The notes below the pieces were generated by a model. That model was not told where the DNA came from. It did not search any database and worked only from the letters and a program-made list of their open reading frames with translations. A DNA stretch of 64,000 nucleotides from Coprinellus micaceus (Eukaryota > Basidiomycota > Agaricomycetes > Agaricales > Psathyrellaceae), in assembly GCA_951394405.1 (NCBI GenBank), contig OX596337.1, forward strand, positions 2,976,001-3,040,000, written 5' to 3'. This document shows, piece by piece, positions 35,101 through 46,854 of this stretch (the stretch's first letter is position 1; each line of letters begins with the position of its first letter). Both the position numbers and the translations under genes were made by a program.

Positions 35101-38100
35101 CAACCTTCGGCACTCGCCAACAGCAACTCAGCCAGCTGACCACCCGATCATCTACGCCCTCTTCTGTGTCGTCACCGCTTGCCCTTGCTGCTCCTATCGT
35201 CGCGCCTTCTTCCCCGGATGAGTCGGTACCACCGACCACCCTGGAACAGCAATCCGGCGAGCGACCGACGACTCCGTCGCCGGGCACCCCACCTGCGTCT
35301 GCCGGTCTCACGATCAAGACTCGTAAGTCTGCCCATGACCTCCTGGAGCCGAAGTTTATCGTGACACCCCCTGCGTCACCCCAAGTCGCCTCGCGAGAAG
35401 CGAAGGAGTCATCTGGTGGGCTCACCAGGGAAGGGTCAACCAGACGGAGCGGTCGACGCCACTCGATCGCGAATGCTCTCACAAGTCCACCTCCCGCCGG
35501 ACCTCTATCGCCCAGGCAGTCGACTGCACCTCTCTCGCGGACCAACCCTACATCCATTAAAGACTTTGAGATCATCAAGCCGATCAGCAAAGGCGCCTTT
35601 GGCTCTGTGTTCCTTGCTAAGAAGAAGGTCACTGGAGATTACTATGCGATCAAGGTTTTGAAGAAGGCCGACATGATTGCGAAGAACCAGATCACCAACG
35701 TCAAGGCGGAGAGGATGATTTTGATGAAGCAGGCTGAGTCTCCTTTCGTCGCGAAGCTCTACTTCACATTCCAGAGCAAGGACAATCTGTATCTCGTCAT
35801 GGAGTACCTCAATGGAGGTGATTGTGCCGCGCTGATCAAGTCTTTGGGGTGCTTGCCAGAGGAGTGGACCAAGAACTACGTCGCGGAGGTCACCTTGGGT
35901 TTGGAATACCTGCACCAGCGAGGCATCGTTCATCGGTATGTCCTTCGTTTTCCTTTGTCTCCTCCACTTGCTCACGCTTCTGCATTCTAGTGACCTGAAG
36001 CCTGACAATCTTCTCATTGACCAGCACGGCCACCTTAAGCTCACTGACTTTGGTTTGAGTCGGATAGGTCTGCTCGGTCGCCAAACCCGCGACACCCAGT
36101 TTGGCCGAGGACTCGCTCGGTATGGGTCGCGCTCTCGACCACCGTCAATAGACTCCGCATACCTCTCCTCTCCTCTCGTATTTCCAAACGACACCTCCGG
36201 TGGTTCGTACTTCGTCCAGCGACCGGCCAGCGTCGCCCGTGTATCAAACAGCCCTTACATCCCTCCCGTAGATGATGTCAGCGAATCCAGTGGCTCAGAG
36301 TCATTGGCTGGCCTGCATGCTCGGCGCAGCGCCAAGTTGACGGAAAGTCCTTTGCAATCCTTTGCGACGGAGCTCACTACAGATCTTCGGTCTCATTCCA
36401 ATTCCAACGCCGGCGGTACACCGCCTGGCGAGCAGAAGTTCGTTGGTACCCCTGATTACCTCGCGCCCGAAACTATCCTTGGGTTGCGAGGCGACGATGC
36501 CGCCGTTGACTGGGTAAGTGCTGATCTATTGTACGATAAGCTGCGGCTCACTCACTATATTGTTTCAGTGGGCGCTAGGGGTCATAACTTACGAATTTCT
36601 CTACGGACTACCCCCGTTCCATGCGGAAACCCCGGAGCGAGTGTTCGAAAACATCCTATCAGGACACATCGATTGGCATGAGGATGAAGAATACTACGAC
36701 TACTCGCCAGAAGCCCGGGACTTCATGGAGTCCTTAATGACTCTTGACCCTACCGAGCGGCTCGGATCGCAAGGCGCTGCAGGGGTCAAAGTACACACAT
36801 TCTTCCATGGGATCGACTGGGATAAGGTCACCACTACGGAAGCGGCGTTCATTCCTCAAGTTTCCGATCCCGAATCCACTGATTATTTCGATCCTCGAGG
36901 TGCCATCCCTCAACTGTTCCAGGACGATGATGACTTGGTCGCAGTCACTTCTCGCACCGATAGCCCCGCTAACGTCCCGCTTGTTCCCCACTCGCAACCC
37001 CTCCCTATCAAAGAGCCGCCTCACTCTGGCGGTAGCGACGATTTTGGGTCCTTCAGCTTTAAGAACCTACCTGTTCTCAAGCAAGCCAATGACGACGTCA
37101 TCCGCAAGCTCAAGACTGATCAGATGGCGCCCATTACCCAGGCCCTGACTGAACCTCCAAGTTTTCACCAGAGGAAGCGCAGCGTTTCGCAGCGGATCAA
37201 GAAGCCCCCGAATGTCGTTACGAACATGGACCCCAAACTGATGAACACGAACCCACCTTCCCCGGCCACTTCTACCTCGTCGATCGCTTCTTCACCTTCT
37301 CGCGCGAGCATAGCTCCTTCAACCCCTGGGATCGCCGGGATCCCTACACACGGTCGCAAACCTTCTGAGTATGGCGCAGTCGAAAGGTTCAAACTTAACC
37401 ATATGGAAGGCGAACGACCCCGCACCATGCCGAGTCGACTTCGCACCGCATCTGTGTCTAGTGCAGGTGACGGATCTGGCTCGGAGAATTGGGCGTCTGG
37501 ACATGGGAGCCAGGGCGAATCCAACACGCCCCCCTCTTCGGTGCATTCTGTGGACGTCAAGAAGAGTACCGACCCTCTGGACCGCATCGTAACCTGCTTG
37601 CTTGCAGAAGATAACCCGATCACTGCCAAGATTATCGAGACACTGCTGATTCGGCTAGGTTGCCGTGTCGTGGTCGTTGCAGACGGCTCTGAGGCCATTA
37701 GTGTCGCTATGGGGGACATCAGTAAGTTTGGAAATGTCTTTGGTCGTTTGCAGGTTGCTGATATACTCTCAATTCAGAATTCGACTGTATTCTCATGGAC
37801 CTGCAAATGCCAGTGCTCGATGGAGAGGCTGCGGCCCGGTATATCAAAAGCACGAACAGCAAGAATACGAACACGCCAATTGTCGCCGTCAGCGCCTACA
37901 GTAGTACCGATCCGAATGAGATGAGCAACGTGTTCGATGCTGCTCTCGCGAAGCCTTTACAGAAGGCAGACTTGCTGAGTATGTTTGTTCGCCCCGCTTA
38001 CAGTGCTGCTCCCTGACTTCTCGCCCCAGATGTGTTTAGGCAACTTGGGTTTAAGACCGCCGCTCTGCAGGGTGCCACCCACCCCAAAGTTTCTCCTGCG

Positions 38101-38139
38101 CACCACCTTGCGCAACCCATCCCCATCCCCGCTTCATGA
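32174..38139 (+). CDS. RIM15: Rim15/Cek1-type (Greatwall-related) protein kinase with PAS, zinc finger and receiver domains
   Basis: Seven exons (32174-32618, 32683-33718, 33773-35935, 35991-36513, 36569-37721, 37778-37978, 38030-38139) give 1,876 residues. Order of parts: disordered N-terminus; PAS-like segment around IVMELSLDGDHFIWVNHAWR; C2HC finger CRICECQIPQWYFEKHSETC; long Ser/Thr/Pro linker; kinase domain with GAFGSV, YAIKVLKK, HRDLKPDN and DFG; roughly 120-residue insertion between DFG and GTPDYLAPE, the Greatwall hallmark; AGC tail; and a complete receiver with AEDN, phospho-acceptor aspartate in MDLQMPVLDG, and lysine in LAKPL. In yeasts this kinase acts below TOR and PKA to drive quiescence by phosphorylating endosulfines that inhibit PP2A. 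The intact receiver suggests input from a histidine phosphorelay. Confidence 0.94.
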
Positions 38140-38729
38140 CATTACCTCTTGTTCACGCTTTTTCATGCCCCCCTTTCCTGTTTTGTTTCGCATTGTCACG
38201 ATTCGAGGTTCCTAGATGCTATTTACCTATGCCCACTCCATTTGTTGCGTTAGTATATCCATTTGCATGCATTTCGTACTACACCCCTCATAGCCTATCA
38301 TCGTTCTCCGGCTTCACCATATCATCGGTCAAATATCATCCATGTGCATTGTAGTTTCTGTGTGTTTGAATACCATCTCGAACATGCATTTCCCAAGGCT
38401 CGAACTCAGGTTGGGATCAGGGTTCTGCCGAGCGGGGCGGAATGTTCCTGGGTGCAACTTGGGGTTGACTGCGGAGAAAGGATCCCTCCCCGCCATTCAC
38501 CTTTCTCGAGCTCTGCCCTCAAGAGACCACCTTGCGGACGCACGGAACGCTTTGGGGTTTGGTAGCGCCGACATCTCTGCAAAATACATATATATATATC
38601 AAATCAGGCAGAAGATCAACAGTTGGCGTCTGTCCCTAACCGTTGCCACCTTGGACCTGACCCCACACTGCTCCTACTGCTTCTATCCAAGTTCTCCTCA
38701 ACTCGACGACGAGGCCTCCTGGCATCCTC
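38140..38729. other. 3' flank of the kinase gene and promoter of the next
   Basis: No coding segment is supported. A short AT run (ATATATATAT) sits near 38,587-38,598. The last 50 bases before the next ATG are pyrimidine-rich. Confidence 0.4.
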
Positions 38730-41561
38730 ATGGACCGCCATCCGGCGAGCAGCGTGCCCCAGATGGCTCCAGGAACACGACCAAGGCAGTATTCGACTAC
38801 TGCTCTTGATTCCAATCCCCCATATGCCCACAGGCCCGATCTGCCCTTCACGAACCAACGCAGTCCACGGCCTCAACTAGCTAGAGGATATGGATCATAC
38901 CAAGGAGGAACGTCGAGCAATCCTTCGGCTCAGTTGTATCCAGTGCATATACAGTCTTTAGCGCCCAAAAGCTTTCCAGGGACATCGCAACCTCCCAGTA
39001 ATTCAGGGGACCAACGGATATCCTATCAGCCCTCAGTTACTCATGCGCATCGAACGACTACCCTCCCAAACCAGCTCCCTCACCACCAAAGGGTCCTTCA
39101 GCACAACCCACCATATGCCCCCCACGAGGCAACGCTACCACCCTCCCATGGTCACTATGGTTCGCAGCAGACTCCTGCCTCCGCACCGATTCCGGGGTAT
39201 ATCCCACCACCTTCATTCGATTTCGTTCCTCCTGGTGGTCCGCAATCGCGATTGACCCCGGTGGAGCCACAGTTGAGCCATCCGAGGCAGCGTGCCAGTT
39301 TACCGCAAGGATCACCACAGGCACCACAGGCACTCCGTCCCCAGTTCCAGCCTCAGCTGCAGTATTCCCCCGAACCCTCGAATCAATTAGACCTACCCAG
39401 TCAGGAACCCCAGTCTGCTGTGTCAGATACGGATGAGGCGGAGCTCGCCCTCGCCCTAGCTCTTTCCGAGAAGATGGTGACAATCGAGAAGGAGCGAGAG
39501 GACCAGTTGCGAAGGCAGGAAGATGAGGAATTTGAGCGTGCACTTGCGCAGTCGATGCTAGAAACGAGGAATTATGGCGGCGGGCTGGATCTCACTTTGA
39601 ATACGAATATCGAAGACGACCAGGTGGCTACGAGCTCCAAGGTGAGGCTAGACTCGCCGATATGGGAGAACAGTAGCCGCCCATCAAGTAGGGTAGATGT
39701 GGCGAGCGCTTCATCATCTGGACCTGTGTTCGAGTTTGGGCGCTACGACAAGTCACGGATACCAGGGCTGGAGGGAGGGCAGTCCGCGACGGATATATTG
39801 GCGTCGAGAAGTGTTGCAGCCGGAAAGCAGCGCGCATCTCCTACCGACGAGGACGCTGCGCCGCCCTACCCGAGCGAAACGGGTGGGACAACGTCCGAAA
39901 AACAGCCGGAAATCCAGTCAGAGCCATCGCCCATTGAACTCACCGACGTCCAGCCCATGCTGGTGCAGGAGGAGCCAGAGAAGATTTTCCGTGACAGGGA
40001 TGGCACGCCGTCGAATTTTGGATATAATAATGTGGACACGAGCTCGAGGACTCTCCCTCCTTTACACATCCCCCGAGGATCTGTGGACAACTTGGGTGGC
40101 AGCATTCACCCCCAGGTTTATACCAGCTCATCCGAAGTTGAGGCTTCAAGCACACCATCGACAATATCTGGATCGCTCGCCGCTGTTACAGAAGAGAATA
40201 GATCTGAATCGCCATCCGAGTTGGCCTACTTTAACGACGAGGAAGAGCCGACCACCCCCCACCCTATTCCATCGCCCCCTCCCCCGCCTTTCGATTCGAG
40301 CCCGGTCACACCCTCACTGTTGCCCGCGGTATCTGCTACCCCTGAGCATCCCACTCAACCGCCGTTGTCCTATACCCACAGGAACAGCGTCGTCTCGCCC
40401 AACTTCATAAATCACAACTTCGCACCATCTCCCACGTCGCTCCTCTCAGCTTCCCCGCCGACTTCTAGCCAGATCAGCCCACAAAAGTCGTACAACTCTT
40501 CTCCATTGGACACTCATTCGGGTCAGTTGGCACCCGATAAGGTTTCGTCAAATACCAGTCTCGCGCAGAGCTTCCAAAGTATGGAAACGCCGATCAGCCA
40601 CCCACCTTCGCTTCCCCCAGGCGCTGCTCCTGCGGTACCCCTCGTTATGAGTTCGAACCACTACATTGACCCAGACCTCCTCATGGGCGTCAGTGAGTAC
40701 CCACACGATCCCCCACTCGTCGTTCACACCTGACTTGTCGTTTTAGCTATCGACTTCAAGCCTCCTGTATTGTCACCTCAATTGAGGCCCATGTCTGGGC
40801 CAGTGCCTAATATTGTGTCACTACCATTCGGTCGCGCCCACCCGCTCCATATACAGGCTCCCTCATGGAGGCACATGATGAAGCTTCTTGCTCGGATGGG
40901 GAACACCAAGTTCGAACCCACAGATAGCGCGAGAAAGGTGGTCCAAGGGGATGGGAAACTCCGGACTGTGATCCAATTTATCAGAGTGAGTCTGCCTTAC
41001 TCAAACCCTGTTTAGCTTTGGTAACTCAGATGCATTTCCTCTCATTCATTCAAGGTCCATCCAATGGGGAACGACTGGCGCACCATCATATGGTTCACAA
41101 TTGATCACCCGGTCCCTGCCAAACTGCCAAACGCCTACAAATATGTCAATCCACATCCGAATGTGTTTCCCTGGTCGTACGCGCTCATGGACCTACCTGT
41201 GCTGCTTCGTGACCAAAACGCTGTCGATTCGGAGATGTCGAAGACATACACCATCCCTGCGACCGACATGCTCCCTTACCCTACTCTGCCACTTTCATTC
41301 CCCAACCTCGCTGTGTACCTCCAGGCGGCCTTGAGCTTCTCGCGGGAACACAAGGATGACAACTCAGGGTACAAAAAGTTGGCAAAGATGGTGCAGATGT
41401 CTTATCCGAATATGGAGGAGCCTTCAGACGAGCCTTCAGAAAAGAAGACTGTGGGCGGCTTGTTCAAGAAAGTGATAGGGAAGAAGAAGAAGACAGGGAA
41501 GACGAACAACGAGGAGGTGTATGACTTGATCACCCCCTTTGTCCCTGACGAGTGGGGTTAG
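38730..41561 (+). CDS. protein with two ubiquitin-interacting motifs and a conserved C-terminal domain, unknown
   Basis: Three exons (38730-40692, 40747-40985, 41055-41561) give 902 residues. The first 220 are disordered and rich in Pro, Gln and Ser. Two adjacent UIM-like helices follow: DEAELALALALSEKM and EDEEFERALAQSMLE, each with the acidic lead, Ala and Ser of ubiquitin-interacting motifs. A long disordered stretch follows, and then an ordered C-terminal domain from LPFGRAHPLHIQAPSWRHMM through VHPMGNDWRTIIWFTIDHPV and PNVFPWSYALMDLPVLL. It ends with a basic KKVIGKKKKTGKTN patch. I do not recognise the C-terminal domain. Ubiquitin binding is a fair inference; cargo sorting or proteasome delivery are possible roles. 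Confidence 0.82.
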
Positions 41562-41697
41562 CCGTGTGCGGGGTCCGCCATTCGCTGGGGTACTATCTTT
41601 ATTGCTTGCTTTCTTCTAATGGGATTTTTGGTTCATGTATTAGTTCTATCTTCCCTGTAGCAATGTAGCGTTCTAATGTCTGTACCAAAATCTTAGT

Positions 41698-42536
41698 TTA
41701 TGCTTGAGATAAGTCTATATCAACCTTGGGAGTGACGCGAGCCTCGCGAGTAGCGGTACGTTCCCAAGCTGCCATAGCCCGTCTGTATGTTGGACCTGAC
41801 CCTGAGGTGGGTTTCTCGGGTTTGGCGAGTTTTCCGAACCGCTCGGGAGGCCAGATGAGGCAAACGAGCTTAGATTCTATGAGGCCTCGAGGAACAGGAC
41901 CAAATATATTGCTGTCATCGCTGTTAAATGGTTCGTCACCTGTACTCGGAGGTGAGCATTACGGCAAACCACCTCAGAGACACCCTGACCTTCAACCCAA
42001 ACATGGCCCTTGGGCACAATGACCTCCTTCAGCGGATATGGAGGCAGGGTCCTGACGGTGTCCCCTTCTTCGGCCACGATTCGCTTAATTAATTTGTGGT
42101 TTGGGTTCATTGGAGACCTGAGCAAAGGGGTACGGTCCCAGTTCAGTTGAACAGGGGATCCTCAAGGGAAAAACGCGTCGGACTGACTTGAGGACGATGA
42201 TATCCTCACGGTGACAATCCTGCTTGTCGGCAGCGACCCTATCAAATAATGCATGGTCCTTCGACAACGACCAGTCAGGGTTCAAGGTTGGCTAGCTGGG
42301 GCGAACTATAGCTCAGCATACGGCGGCACCCGACGGGATTCAGAGCGCACCTGCATACTTCTCCCTGACACGGCTCGGACTTCGTACCAGTGCGTGGCCA
42401 GAAAGATGACCAGCGGTGACCAATAAAGAGCGCGAAGTGGCCCTCTAAGGCTCGAGGCTCTCTGGAACCACCGATTCTGCTGCATTAGCGCCCGTGGAAC
42501 ATGAGAGTTGGCGGTTAAGCTGGAGCGTGGAAACAT
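41698..42536 (-). CDS. IMP2: mitochondrial inner membrane signal peptidase subunit 2
   Basis: This is an S26-family serine protease. The catalytic serine is in VSGRSMQPTLNPDW, split by an intron after the glutamine, and the catalytic lysine is in PNHKLIKRIVAEEGD. The substrate-binding end shows GHVWVEGDEPFNSDDSNIFG and PVPRGLIESK. A membrane anchor (ALYWSPLVIFLATHWYEV) precedes the active site. Imp2 cleaves sorting signals of proteins such as cytochrome c1 on the outer face of the inner membrane. Three introns are inferred, one spanning LKSPMNPNH and one inside the WVEGDE codons. The start is either the ATG at 42536 or one about 17 codons later at MQQNRWF. Confidence 0.9.
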
Positions 42537-42761
42537 TGCCACCGGGGCATCGAACCGGCCCGCCGGCTGCTTTAAGCGCTCGTCTCCTCCCACCCCTCCC
42601 TCTCATGCAGCCAGGCTCAAAGTTATCCGACAGCATCATCTCGCCCATGCGTGGACTTGCGAAAGAGAAGAAAAATCAAAGAGGTGGATTTTTATGAAGC
42701 TATCATTTCATCAGCTCTTTCAACGACCCAGACACACTCCTCAGGAAACCTACTCATACAG

Positions 42762-44393
42762 TCATATACTAACTTCAGGCATCCACCCTTGTATCAACGA
42801 AAAATCCTCCAGTACAAACTCTTTGTCCAGAGCCTTGTACCCCGTCCCAATCCAAGCGAATTTACGGTCGACTTTCCCTAGAGTCCCGCTCTCCTCAGAA
42901 TCCCAATGCTCCTTCTCAGCTTCCAACTCCCCTTTCACCTGAAAACCCACTTCCAACTCCTCCAGATCAGCGACGGAAGATCGACCATGCTCTTTGCCTG
43001 GCGGTTCACGACGCGACAACACCATCTTGGTGAGAGCGTGCTCCAGGTTCGATCCCAACACCAGGCTTTCCAAGTGAAGGCACCGAAGATTGGGGAGGCA
43101 AATAGACCTTGTCGGTTCGCCATCCTCTCCTTTGGCAACGGGGCCAACAGTGAGAAGGTCTATGAGGGGTTTCCGAACGACGCTCCCCACCCTCAGCTCT
43201 CTCAGCCCCCGAAATGCATCGAGGTTGAGGTATCTCTCGAGCCGACCCTCGATCCGCGTCTGGTCCTCGTCCCTGAACTCAAACGAGGCCAGCTTGCAGC
43301 CTGAGCGCTCCACCATATCAAATATCATAAGGCCCTCTGGGCCATCATCCGTTACGGCGACGCCCGAGTGGGTGTGGATCGAGAGGGCGGTGAGCCCGGG
43401 GACGTCGAGAACGGAGAGGACTTTGTTGACGGCTTCGTTGTTCCCTGAGACGACTTGGAGGCGACGAAGGGACGGGATCGACACGATCCGTTCTGGGGGA
43501 AGCGGAGGCCAAGGGCGGAAGACGGTAGGATCTTGGAACGTGTCGAGCGAGATCGCCAGAGTGCGTAGGCTCTCGCACTTCGTCAGCGCACTCACAAAGA
43601 AGCTGTTTCTCGTGAACCACACCATCGGCAGCACAAGCGTCGTGAGTTGGCTGAAGGGGATCGTTTCGATGACTTCCGGCCGGTAATCCATTGTGGACCA
43701 CAGTTGCAGCTTGTGGAGGTGGGGTGACTCGCCGATGAGGTTCATCCAGACGTGCATGAACATGGCAGTGTTCAATAGCCACGATGCAGCGCCGGAGGTA
43801 ACTTGCGGGTTGAAGCTAAACGCGAGCGACTCGAGGTTCGGCGCCTCGACGTGCTTGAAGTACTGGTACACCTTCTCCATGGGAGGCTGGATGCGACGCA
43901 GCCTGATCTTGAACGTTTTCCACCGTTCGCTATATGCCGCGGCAATGTAGAGCATCTCCGCTACAACGTCGCCATCCCCGCCCCTCCCTTCACTCCCGAG
44001 CCCGTCTCTGAACACCAAGCTCAGAGGCAACGACCCCGAATTCTCGAGCCAGAGCTCCAAGAGGTGTGTGTACCCAGGCGCGCCGTTGGTGATATATATG
44101 GTCGACCACAAGTCCGAGTCTTCAAAGACAAGCTTTCTCCAACGCTGGCAAACGTGGCTGAGGTGAACCGGGGAGAGGTTGTTGGTCGGATGCCCAGATA
44201 TTCCTGGGGGGAAGTCCGGGTACTCGTCGTCCCAGGCGATGCGCTGAACGGTGTGACACCATTCATCCTTTGGGTCAGGGTAGGCTTGCTGTGGGCTTTG
44301 TATGGCCCTGACGGGATATGCGCATGGGTCGTAAGTAGTGTGGATGGCGAGGTCGAAGATGACGAGCAATAATTCTGGAGGAAGTCGGTCCAT
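42762..44393 (-). CDS. F-box protein with leucine-rich-repeat-like body
   Basis: A single uninterrupted exon encodes 543 residues. The N-terminal F-box begins at once: MDRLPPELLLVIFDLAIHTT, and continues after a short insertion with LSPVHLSHVCQRWRKLVFED followed by SDLWSTIYI. The rest alternates leucine-rich strands and helices (such as LVFRDGLGSEGRGGD, LPMVWFTRNSFFVSALTKCE), as in the large F-box/LRR families of mushroom fungi. It probably acts as a substrate adaptor of an SCF ubiquitin ligase. The intron-free structure contrasts with its neighbours, as is common in this recently expanding family. Confidence 0.88.
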   Translation of the reverse strand: MDRLPPELLLVIFDLAIHTTYDPCAYPVRAIQSPQQAYPDPKDEWCHTVQRIAWDDEYPDFPPGISGHPTNNLSPVHLSHVCQRWRKLVFEDSDLWSTIYITNGAPGYTHLLELWLENSGSLPLSLVFRDGLGSEGRGGDGDVVAEMLYIAAAYSERWKTFKIRLRRIQPPMEKVYQYFKHVEAPNLESLAFSFNPQVTSGAASWLLNTAMFMHVWMNLIGESPHLHKLQLWSTMDYRPEVIETIPFSQLTTLVLPMVWFTRNSFFVSALTKCESLRTLAISLDTFQDPTVFRPWPPLPPERIVSIPSLRRLQVVSGNNEAVNKVLSVLDVPGLTALSIHTHSGVAVTDDGPEGLMIFDMVERSGCKLASFEFRDEDQTRIEGRLERYLNLDAFRGLRELRVGSVVRKPLIDLLTVGPVAKGEDGEPTRSICLPNLRCLHLESLVLGSNLEHALTKMVLSRREPPGKEHGRSSVADLEELEVGFQVKGELEAEKEHWDSEESGTLGKVDRKFAWIGTGYKALDKEFVLEDFSLIQGWMPEVSI

Positions 44394-44940
44394 CGTGGAA
44401 GTGACCTGGTGGTAGTAGGTGAAATGAAAGAGAGAGAGGGTGTGGAGTTAGGTGCAACCGAGACATGATTCTGAGGGTCTATAGTAGTCTTTGAGAATCT
44501 GAGACAGACAATGCAAGGTCTGTACAGTGTCAGCAGGTAGATCAAAAGTCGACGCGGGTTGGAATGGATCAAGGCATTACTTTGACCTTCACGCCTTGTT
44601 GCTCACCAAGAAGCGAAACCTAAAGGGACGGCGCACGGGATGCGGATCGACATTAGCGCCCGTCAGAATATAACCTACGATCGATCGACTTGGGCGCCCA
44701 GGCTCGAATCCGGGTGGAAGAACCCTTCAAAGCACCCTTCCTCGCCTGAGACAATACTCCCTTGTTGCCTAGAGCGATGCTTCAATTCAGGGCGCTTAAT
44801 GTACATCTGGTGAGTCGATTATTTGGATGAATGGTGTTACACGGGTATGACTTGGATGCGACGTGGATGGGATGTAGTGGGATGGGATGGGATGGATGCA
44901 GGGTGGATAGATAGAGCAAAATTCTTGGTTGGTGGATGAA
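44394..44940. other. F-box gene promoter and RPA3 3' flank
   Basis: No coding segment is supported. A GGCTCGAATCC match to a tRNA B box near 44,701-44,711 was examined but lacks the rest of a tRNA. A small pentamer repeat lies at the right end. Confidence 0.4.
44866..44896. repeat. short GGGAT / GGATG tandem-like tract
   Basis: Several copies of GGGAT with single-base slips follow one another in the 3' flank of RPA3, together with GGATG copies just before and after. It is a small low-complexity tract, too short to be a meaningful satellite. Confidence 0.5.
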
Positions 44941-45458
44941 TTAATACGAGAAGAGTTTGCCGAAGAACCGAGGGTCGTGGATGAGCGTGATGGTGTCGTT
45001 GACGAGGTTCATATCTACGAGGGAGGGGGATGTGACTGGTGAATCTCGAAAGCGAGCGATCGAAGAACGGAGAGACGCACCAAGGTCAGAGCCCATCTTG
45101 ATACACCCCTGCATTTTGACTTCTGTCCCGCTGACGACTTTCCCAATGACCTCAATAAACGTAACATCGATGCCAGGATCCTTCAGTCGAGGTCAACGTA
45201 GGTCTTTGCGCGATGTAACTGCACACTGCGTACCTTGAGAACCTCAACGGTGACCTGCCCGCCATCCGCGGCTTCAACGACCATATGCGTTTCGTCAGAG
45301 AACTACGGAACGCGCAATTCCACAAGTCAATCCCAAGCCCCTCTCACCATTCTGAGCGAAAAACACACTTTCACGACCTTGCAAGTTAACCGGACGGTCT
45401 TGCCAATCCAGTTGGGGAGCATCGCAGAGTTTACTCTCGGGGAGATCTCTCGTTCCAT
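44941..45458 (-). CDS. RPA3: replication protein A 14-kDa subunit
   Basis: Four exons give a small OB-fold protein of about 110 residues. The start MEREISPRVNSAMLPNWIGK continues to VRLTCKVVK, then spliced FSDETHMVVEAADGGQVTVE, then DPGIDVTFIEVIGKVVSGTE, and ends DMNLVNDTITLIHDPRFFGK. The order and length match Rpa3/Ssb3. RPA binds single-stranded DNA in replication and repair. It lies directly beyond the 3' end of a ribonucleotide reductase gene on the same strand, about 215 bp away. Confidence 0.9.
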
Positions 45459-45673
45459 GTTGCAGACGAGGTGGGTGTTGAGGAAAGAGATGTGAAGGGT
45501 TCTGTGATTTCCGCGTCAGTTCTGGCGCAAAGCGCGAACGCGGTCCACGTGAGGAGGGGTCACACCCTGTCACGTCACTCTTGTCACGCATTAAATGAGA
45601 GGCTCGCCCGGCACCGTACAGCAGGTAGTATGAATAATAGTAGTATAGAGTGAACTAAGAAGTCAGGCGTAGG

Positions 45674-46854
45674 CTAGAATTCCTCGGTGGTGGTACTATC
45701 GGGACTAGGGATGAGCCAAAGTCTCCAGGAAAGAACTGATCGCACTCACAAGACGCGTTCAGTGGATATTGAAGGTGACTGCATTACATTTGCCTTTGCG
45801 TATTCCGAGACACGCTTCTCAAAGAAATTGGCCTTGCCTTGCAGTGAGATGAGGTCCATGAAATCGAATGGGTTAGTTGAATGATAGTGCCTCTCGTTTC
45901 CTAATGCAACGAGGAGGCGATCTGCCACAAACTCAATGTATTGGGACATGAGGGCGGCGTTCATCCCGATAAGTGATACGGGAAGAGATTCTGCGCCCAT
46001 AGATGGCGGTTCAGTGATACTTCAAGAAGATAGAGGGACCAGGCACATACCTGTCAAGAACTCCTTCTCGATTTCTACAGCCTCCGTGATAATGGTACGG
46101 ATGGTATCGGGGTTTGGGCGTCTATGGATGTAGGAGAACAAAAGGCAGGCAAAGTCTGTGTGTAGACCTTCGTCGCGGCTAATGAGTTCATTTGAAAAGG
46201 TCAAGCCGGGCATGAGGCCGCGCTTCTTCAGCCAGAAGATGGCAGCAAAAGACCCAGAAAAGAATATGCCCTCGACAGCCGCGAATGCCACCAACCTCTC
46301 GGCGAAGGTGGCCTTGGTGTCCGAGACCCAGTTGAGAGCCCACTGAGCCTTGCGTTTGACGCTCGGAATGGACTCTATTGCACGGAAAAGATGGTCGCGC
46401 TCGCCTGGATCCTTGATGTAGGTGTTGAGGAGCAGAGAGTAGGTCTCTGCGTGAACGTTTTCGATCATGAGCTGGAAGCCGTAAAAGCAGCGGGCTTCGG
46501 CGACTTGGACCTCGCTGCAGAAGCGCTCGACGAGGTTTTCGTTGACGATACCATCGGAGGCGGCAAAGAAGGCAAGAACATGGGAGATAAAGTGCCTTTC
46601 GCCGTCTGTGAGATTATTCCAGTCCAGGAGATCGCTGGCGAGGTTTATCTCCTCTGCGGTCCAGATCGAGGCCTGTGCTTTCTTGTAAAAGTCCCATATC
46701 TGCACCGGGTGAGGTGTGGGTGGCTTCGGCGATGTCGTGCGACGCGTACCTGTGGATATTGGATGGGATACAAGATCAAGCGACGCGTTGATGGCCTGAG
46801 TAAGGGCTCGGTCAATGTCACGTCCTTGTCGTCGGCTCGTGGCCTCGCCGCCAT
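45674..46854 (-). CDS. ribonucleotide reductase small subunit, divergent paralog
   Basis: Exons 46854-46750, 46699-46051, 45990-45750 and 45704-45674 give 341 residues. It is clearly an R2 subunit, closely similar to the adjacent copy: [40 protein letters not shown]. Metal ligands are kept: Asp in AASDGIV, Glu and His in [11 protein letters not shown], Glu in AAVEGIFF, Glu and His in RDEGLHTDF. The radical tyrosine of HAETYSLL is present. Only 35 residues precede the IWDFY block, about 50 fewer than in the neighbour; an in-frame TGA just upstream of the ATG supports this start. The C-terminal tail, which docks to the large subunit, is [10 protein letters not shown] rather than SLDEDF. It probably encodes an active or partner R2 chain. 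Confidence 0.88.

Noticed and set aside
38587..38598. Short AT dinucleotide run
   Set aside because: Too short to be a meaningful microsatellite; typical of a promoter or 3' flank.
42520..42600. GGTTCGATGCC on the minus strand, another B-box-like match
   Set aside because: It overlaps the 5' region of IMP2 and has no cloverleaf partner sequences.
44660..44730. GGCTCGAATCC resembling a tRNA B box
   Set aside because: The T-arm would carry a mismatch, no matching acceptor or anticodon arm is found at tRNA spacing, and no A box precedes it.
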